Shown here: piece after piece, positions 23,085-31,438 of the stretch | Layout of the letters: each line of letters opens with the position of its first letter | Position numbering within the stretch: the stretch's first letter is position 1 | Virus record (IMG/VR): IMGVR_UViG_3300046519_000214 | Location: 16,554 to 80,553 of that record | Length of the DNA stretch: 64,000 bases | From: a virus | Reading direction: 5' to 3' (one strand) | Translations under genes and position numbers: made by a program | The notes under the pieces: model-generated | Databases searched by the model: none | What the model was told of the DNA's origin: nothing | The model's input: the letters and a program-made list of their open reading frames with translations, nothing else

Positions 23085-26000
23085 GAATACCTTTGAAGTT
23101 GATTATGAACTGAACGCTGCCCAGGCTCGAGATGAGCTGGAGAAGGTTCGTAAACAACTCGACGGTGTCACAGCCAAGTTCAACAGTAATCTCGGGACTG
23201 CTAAGAAGGGCATTCTCGAGCTGACCAAGCTCCTCAGCGACATGGTCGCCGCAACCGAGAAAGGCACTGCTGCTCGCGCCCGTGCCGAGCGCAGTGCCAC
23301 CTCGATCCTCGGAGCTCGCTACCAGCAACTTGGCCAGGGCTCGGGCGTCCAGAAGTCTCAGGAAAACCAGCTCAACCGAGTCGCCGCCCAGGCACTCGTC
23401 AACGATATTCAGAACACCGCAAAGGCTGCAGAAGCCCGCGTCACTGAGGCGATCGTCAAGCAGACCGTCAGCCTTCTGAAGACGACCGAGGCCGCGGTCG
23501 CAGCTCGCATCAAAAACGCCACGTTCGCCAACAACCAGTCGATCGCGAACTCCGACGATCGTTATCTCAGCGCCCGCAACACGCTGGCCAACCAGCGCCG
23601 TGCCGACGCCATCTATGCCGCAGAGAATGGTCGCGCCGCCCTGTCGAGCCGCAACCGTCTCGAGCAGCTGAACTATAACGGCGGCGCCGATCTCATGGGA
23701 ATCCAAGGTCGCGTCATGCTGAACTACGCCGCAGTCGGTGGCCTGTTCAACACGATCAAGGGCGCCGGAACCGGCCTCGTCGAGCTGGACAAGGAACTGC
23801 ATCAGTACCAGGCGATCTCTGCTGCCACGAACAAGGAGATGGTGCAGTTCAAGCAGAACCTGGTGCAGATCTCCCAGTCTGTTCCGTACACCACGCTCCA
23901 GATCACCCAGGCCGCAACCGCCCTTGCCCAGGCGGGTCTGTCCACTGGCCAGGTCAGCGAGTCCCTTGGCTCGATCGCGCAGTTTGCTACGGCCACGGGC
24001 TCGAGCCTGTCGCAGGCTGTTGACGTCGTGACCTCGACCCTCACGGCCTTCAACCTCGAAACGAGCCGCACGGGTGACGTCGCCAACATCTTCACCGCGG
24101 CGCTCAACCTCTCGAAGCTGTCCGTCGACAAGCTGCAGACCTCGCTGAACTACATCGGCCCGACCGCCGAAGCTCTTGGCCTGACGCTCGAGGAGACGAC
24201 CTCGATCCTCGGTGCTCTTTCCCAGTCTGGCGTGAAGGCCTCGACGATGGGCACAGGCTTCCGTGCTCTGCTCACCGACCTCCAGTCTCCATCCAAGAAA
24301 CTGGTCGACGTGTTGAGGGCTGCTGGCCTGTCCGTCGACGACATCAACGTCAAGACGAAGGGCTTTCTGCCTGTTATCGAGACGCTGAAGAAGGCGGGCT
24401 TTGGCGCAGCCGAGGCCTACGAAACTCTCGAGACCCGTTCCGCAGCAGCCTTCCTGGCACTGGCGAACAACACAGAACTGGCTCGTGATATGCAGCGTAG
24501 CTTCACGCTATCGGCTGCAGCTGTCGAGGCGAACGCCATTCAGATGAAGTCGCTGAGCAACACCGCCCAGGTCTTCAAGAACACTCTCGGCGCTTCTGTC
24601 TTCACCGCGTTCGAGCCCATCGTGGCGACACTGCAGCAGATAATCGCCGGTGCCACCACTGTCTTCTCCTGGCTCAATAAATTTCCTGGAGTGCTTCAGG
24701 CGATCGGCGCTGTCGCCGGCACCTTCGCAACCGTGCTCGGCGTCTCGCTGTTTGGCAGCTTGATCAAGAGCCTGGGTCTGATGATCCCGCTGCTCGCCAA
24801 CTTCGCCACTGGGTTCAAGGGCGTGGGACTAGCCGCTACTGAGGGTGCTGTCGCCGTTGGCTTCTTCGGCCGCGTCCTCGCCGGCCTATCCGCTCTCACT
24901 CTCACCAACTGGATCGGTCTTGTCATCGCGGGTGTCGCCCTGGCGGCGGGAGCCTTCTTTGCCTGGAAGGGTAAGACCGACGAACTCACCAAGAGCATCG
25001 ACGACCTCGAGTCCAAGGTCAATGAGCTGAAGGGCGCGGCCGACGCGACCGAAAGCAAGATCGGCTCGCTCGACACCGCGATCCAAGGTCTGATCGACCG
25101 CCGCAAAGAACTTGACGGCGACCGGATCATGCGTGGCGCCAAGATCGATGAGCTCCGTGCCCAGTTCAACGAGCTCGGTCTGTCCATCAAGGACGACACC
25201 ATGTCGGTCACGGACCTCATCCGTGAGCTGAACGACCTTCGTGCGACATCCTCCCGAGTTCGTGCCGCTGAGCTGGCTGAGGCCGCTGAAGCTCGCCGTG
25301 GCGAGATCGACAAACTGAAGGAACAGCGCGGGAAGCTCACCGACCACAATGGTCCTCAAGCCAACTACATCCGTGGTCTGGCCGATCAGGCGGTTGGTGG
25401 TGCCGGTGGTGGGATCGAGACCTCTGCGAACAACTACCTCATCGAGCAGATCAGCAAGCGTTTCGGCACCAACATCGGTGAGGCGCTTCGAATCTCGCTT
25501 GGCGATCTCAGCCAGGTCCACGATGCACGTCAGGCCCTTTCCCTCGGCAAGTACGTGAATGAACAGATCGGTGTTGCTCAGCGCCAGGGCGACCCCAACG
25601 GTAGCCTCGGCTTCCTCACGGAGCTGAAGGCCACGCTCGACCCGATCGTTGCCAACCTGACCAAGACTGCCGCAGCCGACGCCGATCTCGTCACCATCCT
25701 GCGCCGCGAAGCCGACGCTGGAATTCAGGGCTCGAAGTCCTTTGGTCGTTTGAGCGAGAAGTCGCAGTTCATCCAGAAGACGTTCGACGACAAGATGAGC
25801 GCGATCTCGACCGGGAATCTGAACGACGAGGAGAAGATCGAAGCATACAGCGCCGTCCGCCGGTGGTTGGAAACCGTTCGCGACAAGTCGATCCAGGCGT
25901 TCAAGGATGATTTCGCGAAGGAATCTTCGACCGACCCCAACCTCGCCGGTCTCGACGACAAGTCCGTTTCGTCGCAGATCGACCAGGCGCTGGCCAGTCT

Positions 26001-28452
26001 GCAGCTGAAGCTGAACGAGGCGAGCCAGAAAGCTGTCACCAACCAGACGAAGTACACCTCGAAGGAAGTCAAGAAGGCCGAGCAGAACCAGAACCGCGAG
26101 CTGGCCCGCTGGCAGCGGCAGATCTCTGGTGCCAAGAACAACGAAGCGTTCGAGGCTGCGAAGAAGGGCTACGACGAGCTCCGCAAGACGACGACGGCAC
26201 AGATCATCAACTTCTATGATGAGCTCATCCGCCTCGCGAACCTGAACAAGGATACCGACGCAGTCGAGAAGCTGCAGGAGGAGCGGAAGGAGTTTACGGA
26301 ACGCGCTGCGGCCGAGTTGGCTGAGCAGAACCGTGCCAACGACGAGAAGGAACTCGACCTCCAGAAGGAGTCGCTGCAGCGCCAGCGTGAAGCTGTCCAG
26401 GACGCAGCGAAGACCCTCCGCACCAAGATCGAGGAAGCAACGGCCGAGCTGAAGAAGACGCCGCCGAGTGCAGCCATGAACGCGCTCGTCGACAAGATCA
26501 AGGAGCTGACCGGCCAGCTCAGCGGCGAGCTCAACAAGATCGGCAACATTGACGTCCAGCTCGAGGGCATCGATCTGAACGAGCCGATCAGCCAAGCAAT
26601 GGCTGGTAGCGCCCAGTCTGCGATCAAGCACTATATGGACCGCGGTCTTTCCAAGGCTGGCGCCGCTGCGATCGCGTCGAACCTGTCCGTCGAGTCCGAG
26701 TTCAATCCGAATGCTCTAGGCGACCATGGCACCGCCCATGGTGTTGCCCAGTGGCGAGGCACACGCTGGAACGAGCTCCGGTCCTTTGCAATCCAAAAGG
26801 GCACAGCCGCGAACGATGTCAACACTCAGTATGATTTCGTACTGAAGGAGCTTATGCGTGACTACCCGGATCTCTTCGCACGGCTGAAGGCAGGTACCGA
26901 AGATCCGCAGGCTTTGTCGAAGGCGTTCATGAACATCTTCGAACGGCCAAACAAAGATCCGTCGATCAACCACGTCGGCAAGCGCATGTCTCGCGCCCAG
27001 GCGTTTCTTTCTGGCACGGACACCGCCGGTTCGGCTGAAACGTCCAAGATCCTCGAAGAGACCGAACGTCAGGCCACGGAGAACATCAACAAGGGTATCG
27101 AGGCCCAGGCAGAAGCTGCGATCACCAGCCTCAAGTCCCGTATCGGCAACCTGAAGACCCAGGTCCGCTTCACGGACGACGCAAAGTCGCTCAAGGATCT
27201 GCAGTCACAGATCCAGAGCGCCCACGACCAGCTCCTGGATCAGGAGATCAAGAAGTTCGATGCTGAGAATGCCGAGCTCAAGAACACCAACCCGACCGAC
27301 TACACGAACAAGCTCAAGGAGCTGAAGGACGGCCTGCACGAAAACCTCAACTCCGACCTTCAGAAGGTGATTGAGGAATATTTCAAAGCCGCGGAAGAAG
27401 AGCTGCAGCGGCCGGTCGATCGCGCCAAGGCTGCACTGGATGTTGCCCAGCAGCCCGACATGGCCAGCAAGTACACCACTCTGGACATTCAGAAGCTTCA
27501 GCAGAACGTGGTCGATCGCGAGCGTGAGGCAGCTGCCAACCGTGTCCTGCTCATCGAGCAGCAGATCGCTGAAGTTCGCCGCATGGCGGCTGACGCAGAA
27601 GCGAACAACACGGACGGCTCGCGTGACACCGAGGTGCTGCAGTGGCGCACCCTCGAGAACGACCTCATCGAGAAGAACAACCAGCTGAAGGAGCAGAACA
27701 ACCTCCTCGACGCTGCCAAGGCGAACCAGGGGCCAACAACGGTCAATGCGATCCAGTCCGCAACCGCAGCCTGGGCTCAGCAGAACGGCATCATCGACGC
27801 TACCGGTAAGATGATCCCGCTGGCAACCCAGGTGGGCAACGCCTGGGGTCAGGTGCTTGATGGTTTGTCTTCCGGCTTCTCGCAGTTCTTCATGAACATT
27901 TCCTCTGGCACCATGTTGGCCGGCGAGGCGTTCAAGCAGCTCGGCCAGACCATCCTCCAGATGTTCATGCAGATCATCGCCAAGGCCCTCGCCAACCAGA
28001 TCATCATGTCGCTGTTCAGCGGTGGATCCGGCGGCTCTAGCATCCTCTCTCAGCTGGGGGAGGGTCTCTTCGGCATCGTCGGCGGCAAGGCTGTTGGTGG
28101 CCTGATCCGAGCCGCCAATGGTGCGGTCGCTCCGTTCCGCGACGGTGGCGCCTACCAGCTGATGCCTGGTGAGATGGTTCTGCGTCAGTCGGCCGTCCAG
28201 GCGATCGGTGAGGATAAGTTGACCCACATCAACAACCTGGGCAACCGCCAGATCTCGGAAGGCGCTCTCCAGGGTCTCGCTGCGAACAGCAACAAGAAGC
28301 AGGATCCTGGCATGGTCAACGTATGGGTTGTCTCGCCGGATCAAGTCCCACAGTCTGGCCCGAACGACATCATCGCTACCGTCAGCGCCAACATCCAGAA
28401 CCGCGGCTCGATCAAGCAATTGATCCAGCAGGTAGCGATGGGTCAGATCTAG
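23077..28452 (+). CDS. tail tape measure protein with lysozyme-like domain
   Basis: A 1791-residue protein. The start is TTG at 23077, fixed by an AGGAGG six bases upstream; it overlaps the stop of the GT frame. Residues 1-160 and long later stretches are coiled coil. A conserved tape-measure core lies near 190-480. Residues about 531-628 hold hydrophobic segments (VLGVSLFGSLIKSLG, WIGLVIAGVALAAGAFFAW). Residues about 1171-1311 look like a phage tail lysozyme domain (AAAIASNLSVESEFNPNAL, then HGVAQW), with Glu in SVESEF as candidate catalytic residue. The C-terminus again has hydrophobic helices. At about 1.5 A per residue the tail would be roughly 270 nm, an estimate from the family rule. 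Confidence 0.93.
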   Translation: MAENTFEVDYELNAAQARDELEKVRKQLDGVTAKFNSNLGTAKKGILELTKLLSDMVAATEKGTAARARAERSATSILGARYQQLGQGSGVQKSQENQLNRVAAQALVNDIQNTAKAAEARVTEAIVKQTVSLLKTTEAAVAARIKNATFANNQSIANSDDRYLSARNTLANQRRADAIYAAENGRAALSSRNRLEQLNYNGGADLMGIQGRVMLNYAAVGGLFNTIKGAGTGLVELDKELHQYQAISAATNKEMVQFKQNLVQISQSVPYTTLQITQAATALAQAGLSTGQVSESLGSIAQFATATGSSLSQAVDVVTSTLTAFNLETSRTGDVANIFTAALNLSKLSVDKLQTSLNYIGPTAEALGLTLEETTSILGALSQSGVKASTMGTGFRALLTDLQSPSKKLVDVLRAAGLSVDDINVKTKGFLPVIETLKKAGFGAAEAYETLETRSAAAFLALANNTELARDMQRSFTLSAAAVEANAIQMKSLSNTAQVFKNTLGASVFTAFEPIVATLQQIIAGATTVFSWLNKFPGVLQAIGAVAGTFATVLGVSLFGSLIKSLGLMIPLLANFATGFKGVGLAATEGAVAVGFFGRVLAGLSALTLTNWIGLVIAGVALAAGAFFAWKGKTDELTKSIDDLESKVNELKGAADATESKIGSLDTAIQGLIDRRKELDGDRIMRGAKIDELRAQFNELGLSIKDDTMSVTDLIRELNDLRATSSRVRAAELAEAAEARRGEIDKLKEQRGKLTDHNGPQANYIRGLADQAVGGAGGGIETSANNYLIEQISKRFGTNIGEALRISLGDLSQVHDARQALSLGKYVNEQIGVAQRQGDPNGSLGFLTELKATLDPIVANLTKTAAADADLVTILRREADAGIQGSKSFGRLSEKSQFIQKTFDDKMSAISTGNLNDEEKIEAYSAVRRWLETVRDKSIQAFKDDFAKESSTDPNLAGLDDKSVSSQIDQALASLQLKLNEASQKAVTNQTKYTSKEVKKAEQNQNRELARWQRQISGAKNNEAFEAAKKGYDELRKTTTAQIINFYDELIRLANLNKDTDAVEKLQEERKEFTERAAAELAEQNRANDEKELDLQKESLQRQREAVQDAAKTLRTKIEEATAELKKTPPSAAMNALVDKIKELTGQLSGELNKIGNIDVQLEGIDLNEPISQAMAGSAQSAIKHYMDRGLSKAGAAAIASNLSVESEFNPNALGDHGTAHGVAQWRGTRWNELRSFAIQKGTAANDVNTQYDFVLKELMRDYPDLFARLKAGTEDPQALSKAFMNIFERPNKDPSINHVGKRMSRAQAFLSGTDTAGSAETSKILEETERQATENINKGIEAQAEAAITSLKSRIGNLKTQVRFTDDAKSLKDLQSQIQSAHDQLLDQEIKKFDAENAELKNTNPTDYTNKLKELKDGLHENLNSDLQKVIEEYFKAAEEELQRPVDRAKAALDVAQQPDMASKYTTLDIQKLQQNVVDREREAAANRVLLIEQQIAEVRRMAADAEANNTDGSRDTEVLQWRTLENDLIEKNNQLKEQNNLLDAAKANQGPTTVNAIQSATAAWAQQNGIIDATGKMIPLATQVGNAWGQVLDGLSSGFSQFFMNISSGTMLAGEAFKQLGQTILQMFMQIIAKALANQIIMSLFSGGSGGSSILSQLGEGLFGIVGGKAVGGLIRAANGAVAPFRDGGAYQLMPGEMVLRQSAVQAIGEDKLTHINNLGNRQISEGALQGLAANSNKKQDPGMVNVWVVSPDQVPQSGPNDIIATVSANIQNRGSIKQLIQQVAMGQI

Positions 28453-28814
28453 AATTTGACGGAATGAAGGGGACCGCACTCAGGATGAGGTGCGATCCCC
28501 GGCCCGCCGAGTGCATCGATCACCTGGTTGTTCTTGAAGAACACCAGGTAGAACCCTTGGCTGTACGCCCCGAAACTATTCTTCGCATAGAAGGTCGTGC
28601 AGACTGCCCATGCTCGAGGATAGCGGAAATTGTCGACCGCCTGGTGGGGCTTGCCAGCCTTCAGATCCCGAACCGACCATGGATCCTTTGCTGACTTGCG
28701 AATGATGTCCGCGACCTTCTTGTCAGTCCCGGTAGGTGCCGGCTCACTGGCAGCGTAAGCGGTGGTGGCGATCAACGTGATCGCTGCTGCGGACAAAATT
28801 CTGAAAAACTGCAT
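28449..28814 (-). CDS. secreted hypothetical protein, probable moron (121 aa)
   Basis: A 121-residue protein on the strand opposite to the tail operon. It begins with a signal peptide, MQFFRILSAAAITLIATTAYA, with probable cleavage before ASEPAP; the mature part has two cysteines (CTTFYAKNS and HPEC) and would fold in the periplasm or outside. ATG at 28814 is preferred over GTG at 28829, because AAGG stands five bases before it. It is an added gene between the tape measure and the M-like gene, and may alter the host envelope or the lysogen surface. Its last codons overlap the tape-measure stop and contain a hairpin. Confidence 0.78.
   Translation of the reverse strand: MQFFRILSAAAITLIATTAYAASEPAPTGTDKKVADIIRKSAKDPWSVRDLKAGKPHQAVDNFRYPRAWAVCTTFYAKNSFGAYSQGFYLVFFKNNQVIDALGGPGIAPHPECGPLHSVKF
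28469..28500 (-). terminator. hairpin at the shared 3' ends of tape measure and moron
   Basis: GGGGACCGCAC (28469-28479) pairs with GTGCGATCCCC (28490-28500), one mismatch, loop of ten bases. It lies just past the tape-measure stop and inside the last codons of the leftward moron, so it may stop transcription in either direction. No strong T run on either side. Confidence 0.45.
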
Positions 28815-28972
28815 AACCCTTAACAGCACCTTAACGATCTATCGACAATTCTAATCTGTGGACCCCTGCGCGTTTTCTGCTCAGGGGTTGGCACGACTCA
28901 ACCACTAGGCCACAATATCACTGATTTGCAACGGGGGACGTGAGTCTTGACGTAATTTACCCACAAACGAAA

Positions 28973-28998
28973 AAGCACCGGGTTGCCGCCCAGTGCTT
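28973..28998 (-). terminator. leftward intrinsic terminator between the morons
   Basis: On the minus strand AAGCACTGGG and CCCGGTGCTT pair around GCGGCAA with one mismatch, followed by TTTCG (TTTTTCG counting the stem end). No leftward gene is visible immediately upstream, so it may shield the secreted-protein gene from antisense transcription or end a small RNA. Confidence 0.5.
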
Positions 28999-29078
28999 GT
29001 TCAAACCTTCAGAGAGCTCTTGAAGCCCCTTCACAAGGTCAAAGCTCTCATAAAACGAATCAGGTGTCAACGGGAAAT

Positions 29079-29107
29079 TTGCCGATTTCTCGAACGATAT
29101 CTTATAC
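29079..29107 (+). promoter_or_regulatory. promoter of the DNA-binding moron
   Basis: TTGCCG (29079-29084), a 17-base spacer and TTATAC (29102-29107), 17 bases upstream of the TTG start at 29125. Good spacing and position; it would allow expression independent of the late tail operon. Confidence 0.55.
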
Positions 29108-29124
29108 CTAAGTGAGGTACAGCT

Positions 29125-29913
29125 TTGACGGGAAACCTATTGGTTGCTCTGCAACTCAAACGTGCTATTTCCAAAGCCACAAAACTTCAGGTCTGCACCA
29201 ATCTCTCGAGGATCCTTTGGGATCAGCACCACAAAGGCGAGCTCAGCGACCGGCGAGCTCACCAGCTCGACGCGGCCCTGAAACTACGCCAGACTCTGAT
29301 CCACCAACGGATCATCACGGTGTTCACCGAGATCGAGCGGAAGAAGCCACAGCCCCGGAAGAGGGAGGCGTCGATTGCCCGCCGTCGTGGACTGGTTGCA
29401 GCGGGATTTCTTCCTCCGGAGATCGCTACCCAGTTCACCATGTCTGAGCAGGCGGTCCTCACAACATTGGCGAAGCTGGCTGGTGAGTGCTCTGTCATTC
29501 GTTGCGCCGTCGACGCCATCGCTGCCCGTGCGGCTGTCTCGAGATCCATGGTTCAGAAGACGATCCGGAAAGCCCACGATATGCGGCTGATCGAGCGAAA
29601 GATTCAGAAGCGGAAGGGCGAGAAGAACGACTTCAACCTGATCAGGCTTCTGTGCCCGAAGTGGCTCGGCTGGTTGTCGCGGAGGATAGGGTGGAAAAAA
29701 GAAAGCACCACGAATACTCAAGGTTTATCTACTAAGAGCGCAGCGACCGCAAACCCTTGTATTGCAAGGGAATCAAACCCATATCAACCCGCATGGAAAC
29801 GTATGATTTCCCGTACTTCACCTGGACAACGGAATACCCAGAGTCCTCTCCAAAGGTGCAGCTCGGGCGAGGCTATGAATTTGCAGCCAGACCTCGCGGA
29901 CCTGATCAGGTAA
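29125..29913 (+). CDS. helix-turn-helix DNA-binding protein, probable moron (262 aa)
   Basis: A 262-residue basic protein from TTG at 29125 with GAGG nine bases upstream. It starts (M)TGNLLVALQLKRAISKA; residues about 30-60 read LWDQHHKGELSDRRAHQL, and residues about 125-160 contain a winged-helix pattern (DAIAARAAVSRSMVQKTIRKA). From memory this combination resembles regulators or replication-type proteins frequent on rhizobial plasmids and chromosomes. The last 40 residues overlap the start of the M-like gene in another frame by 121 bases, suggesting an insertion that runs into the tail gene. Not a known tail function. Confidence 0.75.
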   Translation: MTGNLLVALQLKRAISKATKLQVCTNLSRILWDQHHKGELSDRRAHQLDAALKLRQTLIHQRIITVFTEIERKKPQPRKREASIARRRGLVAAGFLPPEIATQFTMSEQAVLTTLAKLAGECSVIRCAVDAIAARAAVSRSMVQKTIRKAHDMRLIERKIQKRKGEKNDFNLIRLLCPKWLGWLSRRIGWKKESTTNTQGLSTKSAATANPCIARESNPYQPAWKRMISRTSPGQRNTQSPLQRCSSGEAMNLQPDLADLIR

Positions 29914-30173
29914 AGTACACGCTCCACTACAAGACGATGAAGTTTTACACGGACGAGACTGGCCGTGTCCTCACGGGTATCATGCCCAAGATCAACATCG
30001 CTCGTCTGGAAGAGTTCTACCTGAAGCACAAGCTGTTCGAGAAGTTCATTCTGCCTTTGCCGGGGAAGGGGCTTTTGACCGTTCGCTTCAGCAAGCCGCT
30101 GAAATACCGTGTCGCTGAGGACGGTCAAGGTACTGTCGAATCCTTCGAGATGGAGGTCACGACCCAGCCATGA
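29793..30173 (+). CDS. minor tail protein, lambda M-like
   Basis: A 126-residue protein starting METYDFPYFTWTTEYPESS. The segment VQLGRGYEFAARP followed by strands and a C-terminal LLTVRFSKPLKYRVAEDGQ matches the lambda M pattern of beta-rich proteins that form the distal tail ring. ATG at 29793 is chosen because the family begins there; no clear ribosome binding site is seen, perhaps because the upstream moron replaced it. Coupled to the L-like gene by ATGA. Confidence 0.78.
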   Translation: METYDFPYFTWTTEYPESSPKVQLGRGYEFAARPRGPDQVKYTLHYKTMKFYTDETGRVLTGIMPKINIARLEEFYLKHKLFEKFILPLPGKGLLTVRFSKPLKYRVAEDGQGTVESFEMEVTTQP

Positions 30174-30661
30174 CGTCGACTGCGCCTCTTGAGCACAAAC
30201 AAGAAGCACAGAAACTCACAGCCGACGCGCTGGTCGATCTCTACACGATCATCCTGAAGAACCAACCGGTCATCTTCCGCTTCAAGACCGACAACACCAC
30301 CACGTGGCAGGGACAGCTTTACGAAGGCATGGCCACACGCATGACCGGCGACACTCGATCGGCGGACGGCGAGGAAAGCCGGCCAATTCTCCAGGTCATG
30401 AACCCGTTCGGGATCTTTAACTCGGCCGCGATCAAGGGCCAGCTCGACCAGGCCACCGTGATCCGTCGTCGCGTCCTCCGCGATCATGTCGAGAAGGATG
30501 TGAACAAATTCGAGCAACGCATGTGGTACGTCGGCCGCATCCGCGAGCTCATCTCCGGACAGAGCATCTCGCTCGAGCTCCGCAACATGACCGAAGGCGC
30601 GAACTTCCAGATTCCGTGCCGCATGTTCATCCCGCCTGAGTTCCCGATGGTGTCGCTCTAA
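30170..30661 (+). CDS. minor tail protein, lambda L-like (163 aa)
   Basis: A 163-residue protein between the M-like and K-like genes. Beta-rich, with VIFRFKTDNTTTWQGQLYEG and a C-terminal basic helix. In lambda, L is a tail-tip hub protein with an iron-sulfur cluster; here a single Cys (IPCRMF) remains, so a cluster is unlikely. Named by order. Start and stop overlap the neighbours (ATGA and TAATG). Confidence 0.68.
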   Translation: MTSTAPLEHKQEAQKLTADALVDLYTIILKNQPVIFRFKTDNTTTWQGQLYEGMATRMTGDTRSADGEESRPILQVMNPFGIFNSAAIKGQLDQATVIRRRVLRDHVEKDVNKFEQRMWYVGRIRELISGQSISLELRNMTEGANFQIPCRMFIPPEFPMVSL

Positions 30662-31149
30662 TGTTGAAATATGAGCACCTGCTGCACCGACCGTTCAGCT
30701 ACAAGAACCAGAACTGCTACCACCTGATCCGCGGCTTCTACGCTGACAACTTCGGCATTCAGCTACCCAACTACGCTGGCCCGAAGGATTTCTGGAACAA
30801 CGATCTCGACCTCTACATGAACCGCTATCGCAAGTGCGGCTTCTATTTGCTCGACTGCCACCCATCCGAATACCAACCAGGTGACGTGATCCTCTGTGGC
30901 ATCGACTCTCCCGTAGCCAACCACGTGGGTGTGTTCGTCGAGAACGGCCAGGTGCTTCATCATCTCTGGGGCCGGCTGTCGACCGTGGAGTCGTATCGGG
31001 CTCTGCTTCGCAACACCACTCTCGCCGTCCTCCGTCACAAGGACGTCAAACTCGAGCAGACCGAGAGCTCTGTGAACCTCCTCGATATTGTTAGCCCGAG
31101 CGTCAAAAGGAAACTCGATGACTTCCTCCGAACTTCTCCACTTGTATGA
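30661..31149 (+). CDS. tail tip NlpC/P60 peptidase, C-terminal part of lambda K
   Basis: A 162-residue NlpC/P60-type hydrolase: catalytic Cys in NQNCYHLIRGFY (about residue 19) and His in NHVGVFVENGQVLHHLW (about residue 91). It should cut peptide cross-links in the cell wall during DNA entry or process tail proteins. In lambda K it is fused to a JAB domain; here the JAB part is a separate gene just downstream, in reversed order. The two genes overlap by 32 bases. Confidence 0.85.
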   Translation: MLKYEHLLHRPFSYKNQNCYHLIRGFYADNFGIQLPNYAGPKDFWNNDLDLYMNRYRKCGFYLLDCHPSEYQPGDVILCGIDSPVANHVGVFVENGQVLHHLWGRLSTVESYRALLRNTTLAVLRHKDVKLEQTESSVNLLDIVSPSVKRKLDDFLRTSPLV

Positions 31150-31438
31150 GGGCGACAAGGAACGCTGTGGTTTCATCCTGAAGACAGGCGAGATCGTCGA
31201 GTGCGAGAACATCTGCGAGCAGCCAACTGAGGGCTTCGATTTCCGGGGTGAGGATCTCGTCCTTTACACGCCGGTCGCAGCCGCCAGCTGGCACACCCAC
31301 CCTGGCGAGGACTCGAACCTATCTGCCGGCGACTTCCATTCGTTCATCAACTGGCCCGAGCTCGAGCACTACATCATCGGCAATGATGGTGTGACGAAGT
31401 ACGTGGTCGCGGACGGAGATGTTCTCGTTGCGGATTAA
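31118..31438 (+). CDS. JAB/MPN metallopeptidase-type tail protein, other part of lambda K
   Basis: A 106-residue protein starting MTSSELLHLYEGDKERCGF. The JAMM metal-binding motif is complete: a conserved Glu early, then SWHTHPGEDSNLSAGD (His-x-His-x10-Asp). It corresponds to the N-terminal domain of lambda K, here as a separate gene that overlaps the NlpC/P60 gene by 32 bases. AAAAGGAAA before the ATG at 31118 supports the start. Confidence 0.85.
   Translation: MTSSELLHLYEGDKERCGFILKTGEIVECENICEQPTEGFDFRGEDLVLYTPVAAASWHTHPGEDSNLSAGDFHSFINWPELEHYIIGNDGVTKYVVADGDVLVAD

Larger units (their letters stand above)
28815..29124. promoter_or_regulatory. 310-base divergent region between two morons, with RNA-like folds
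   Basis: No gene. Bases 28858-28905 can fold as a closed three-way structure: GTGG/CCAC closing CCCCTG/CAGGGG and a TTG/CAA hairpin. A second hairpin lies at 28973-28998. GAGAGCT (29012-29018) and AGCTCTC (29043-29049) form a third. The right end holds a promoter for the DNA-binding gene. It is not a normal tRNA: no proper T-arm and acceptor stem could be built. Confidence 0.45.

Noticed and set aside
22843-23802. Leftward 319-codon frame across the GT/tape-measure junction
   Set aside because: It runs against the frameshift gene and coiled-coil tape measure and has no start signal.
24886-26631. A 581-codon open frame antisense to the tape measure
   Set aside because: It is a by-product of GC-rich codon bias on the other strand; no ribosome binding site, and the sense protein has clear domains.
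28858-28910. Possible tRNA gene on the minus strand
   Set aside because: A D-loop-like CCTAGTGGTT is present, but acceptor stem, anticodon loop of seven and T-arm cannot be drawn.
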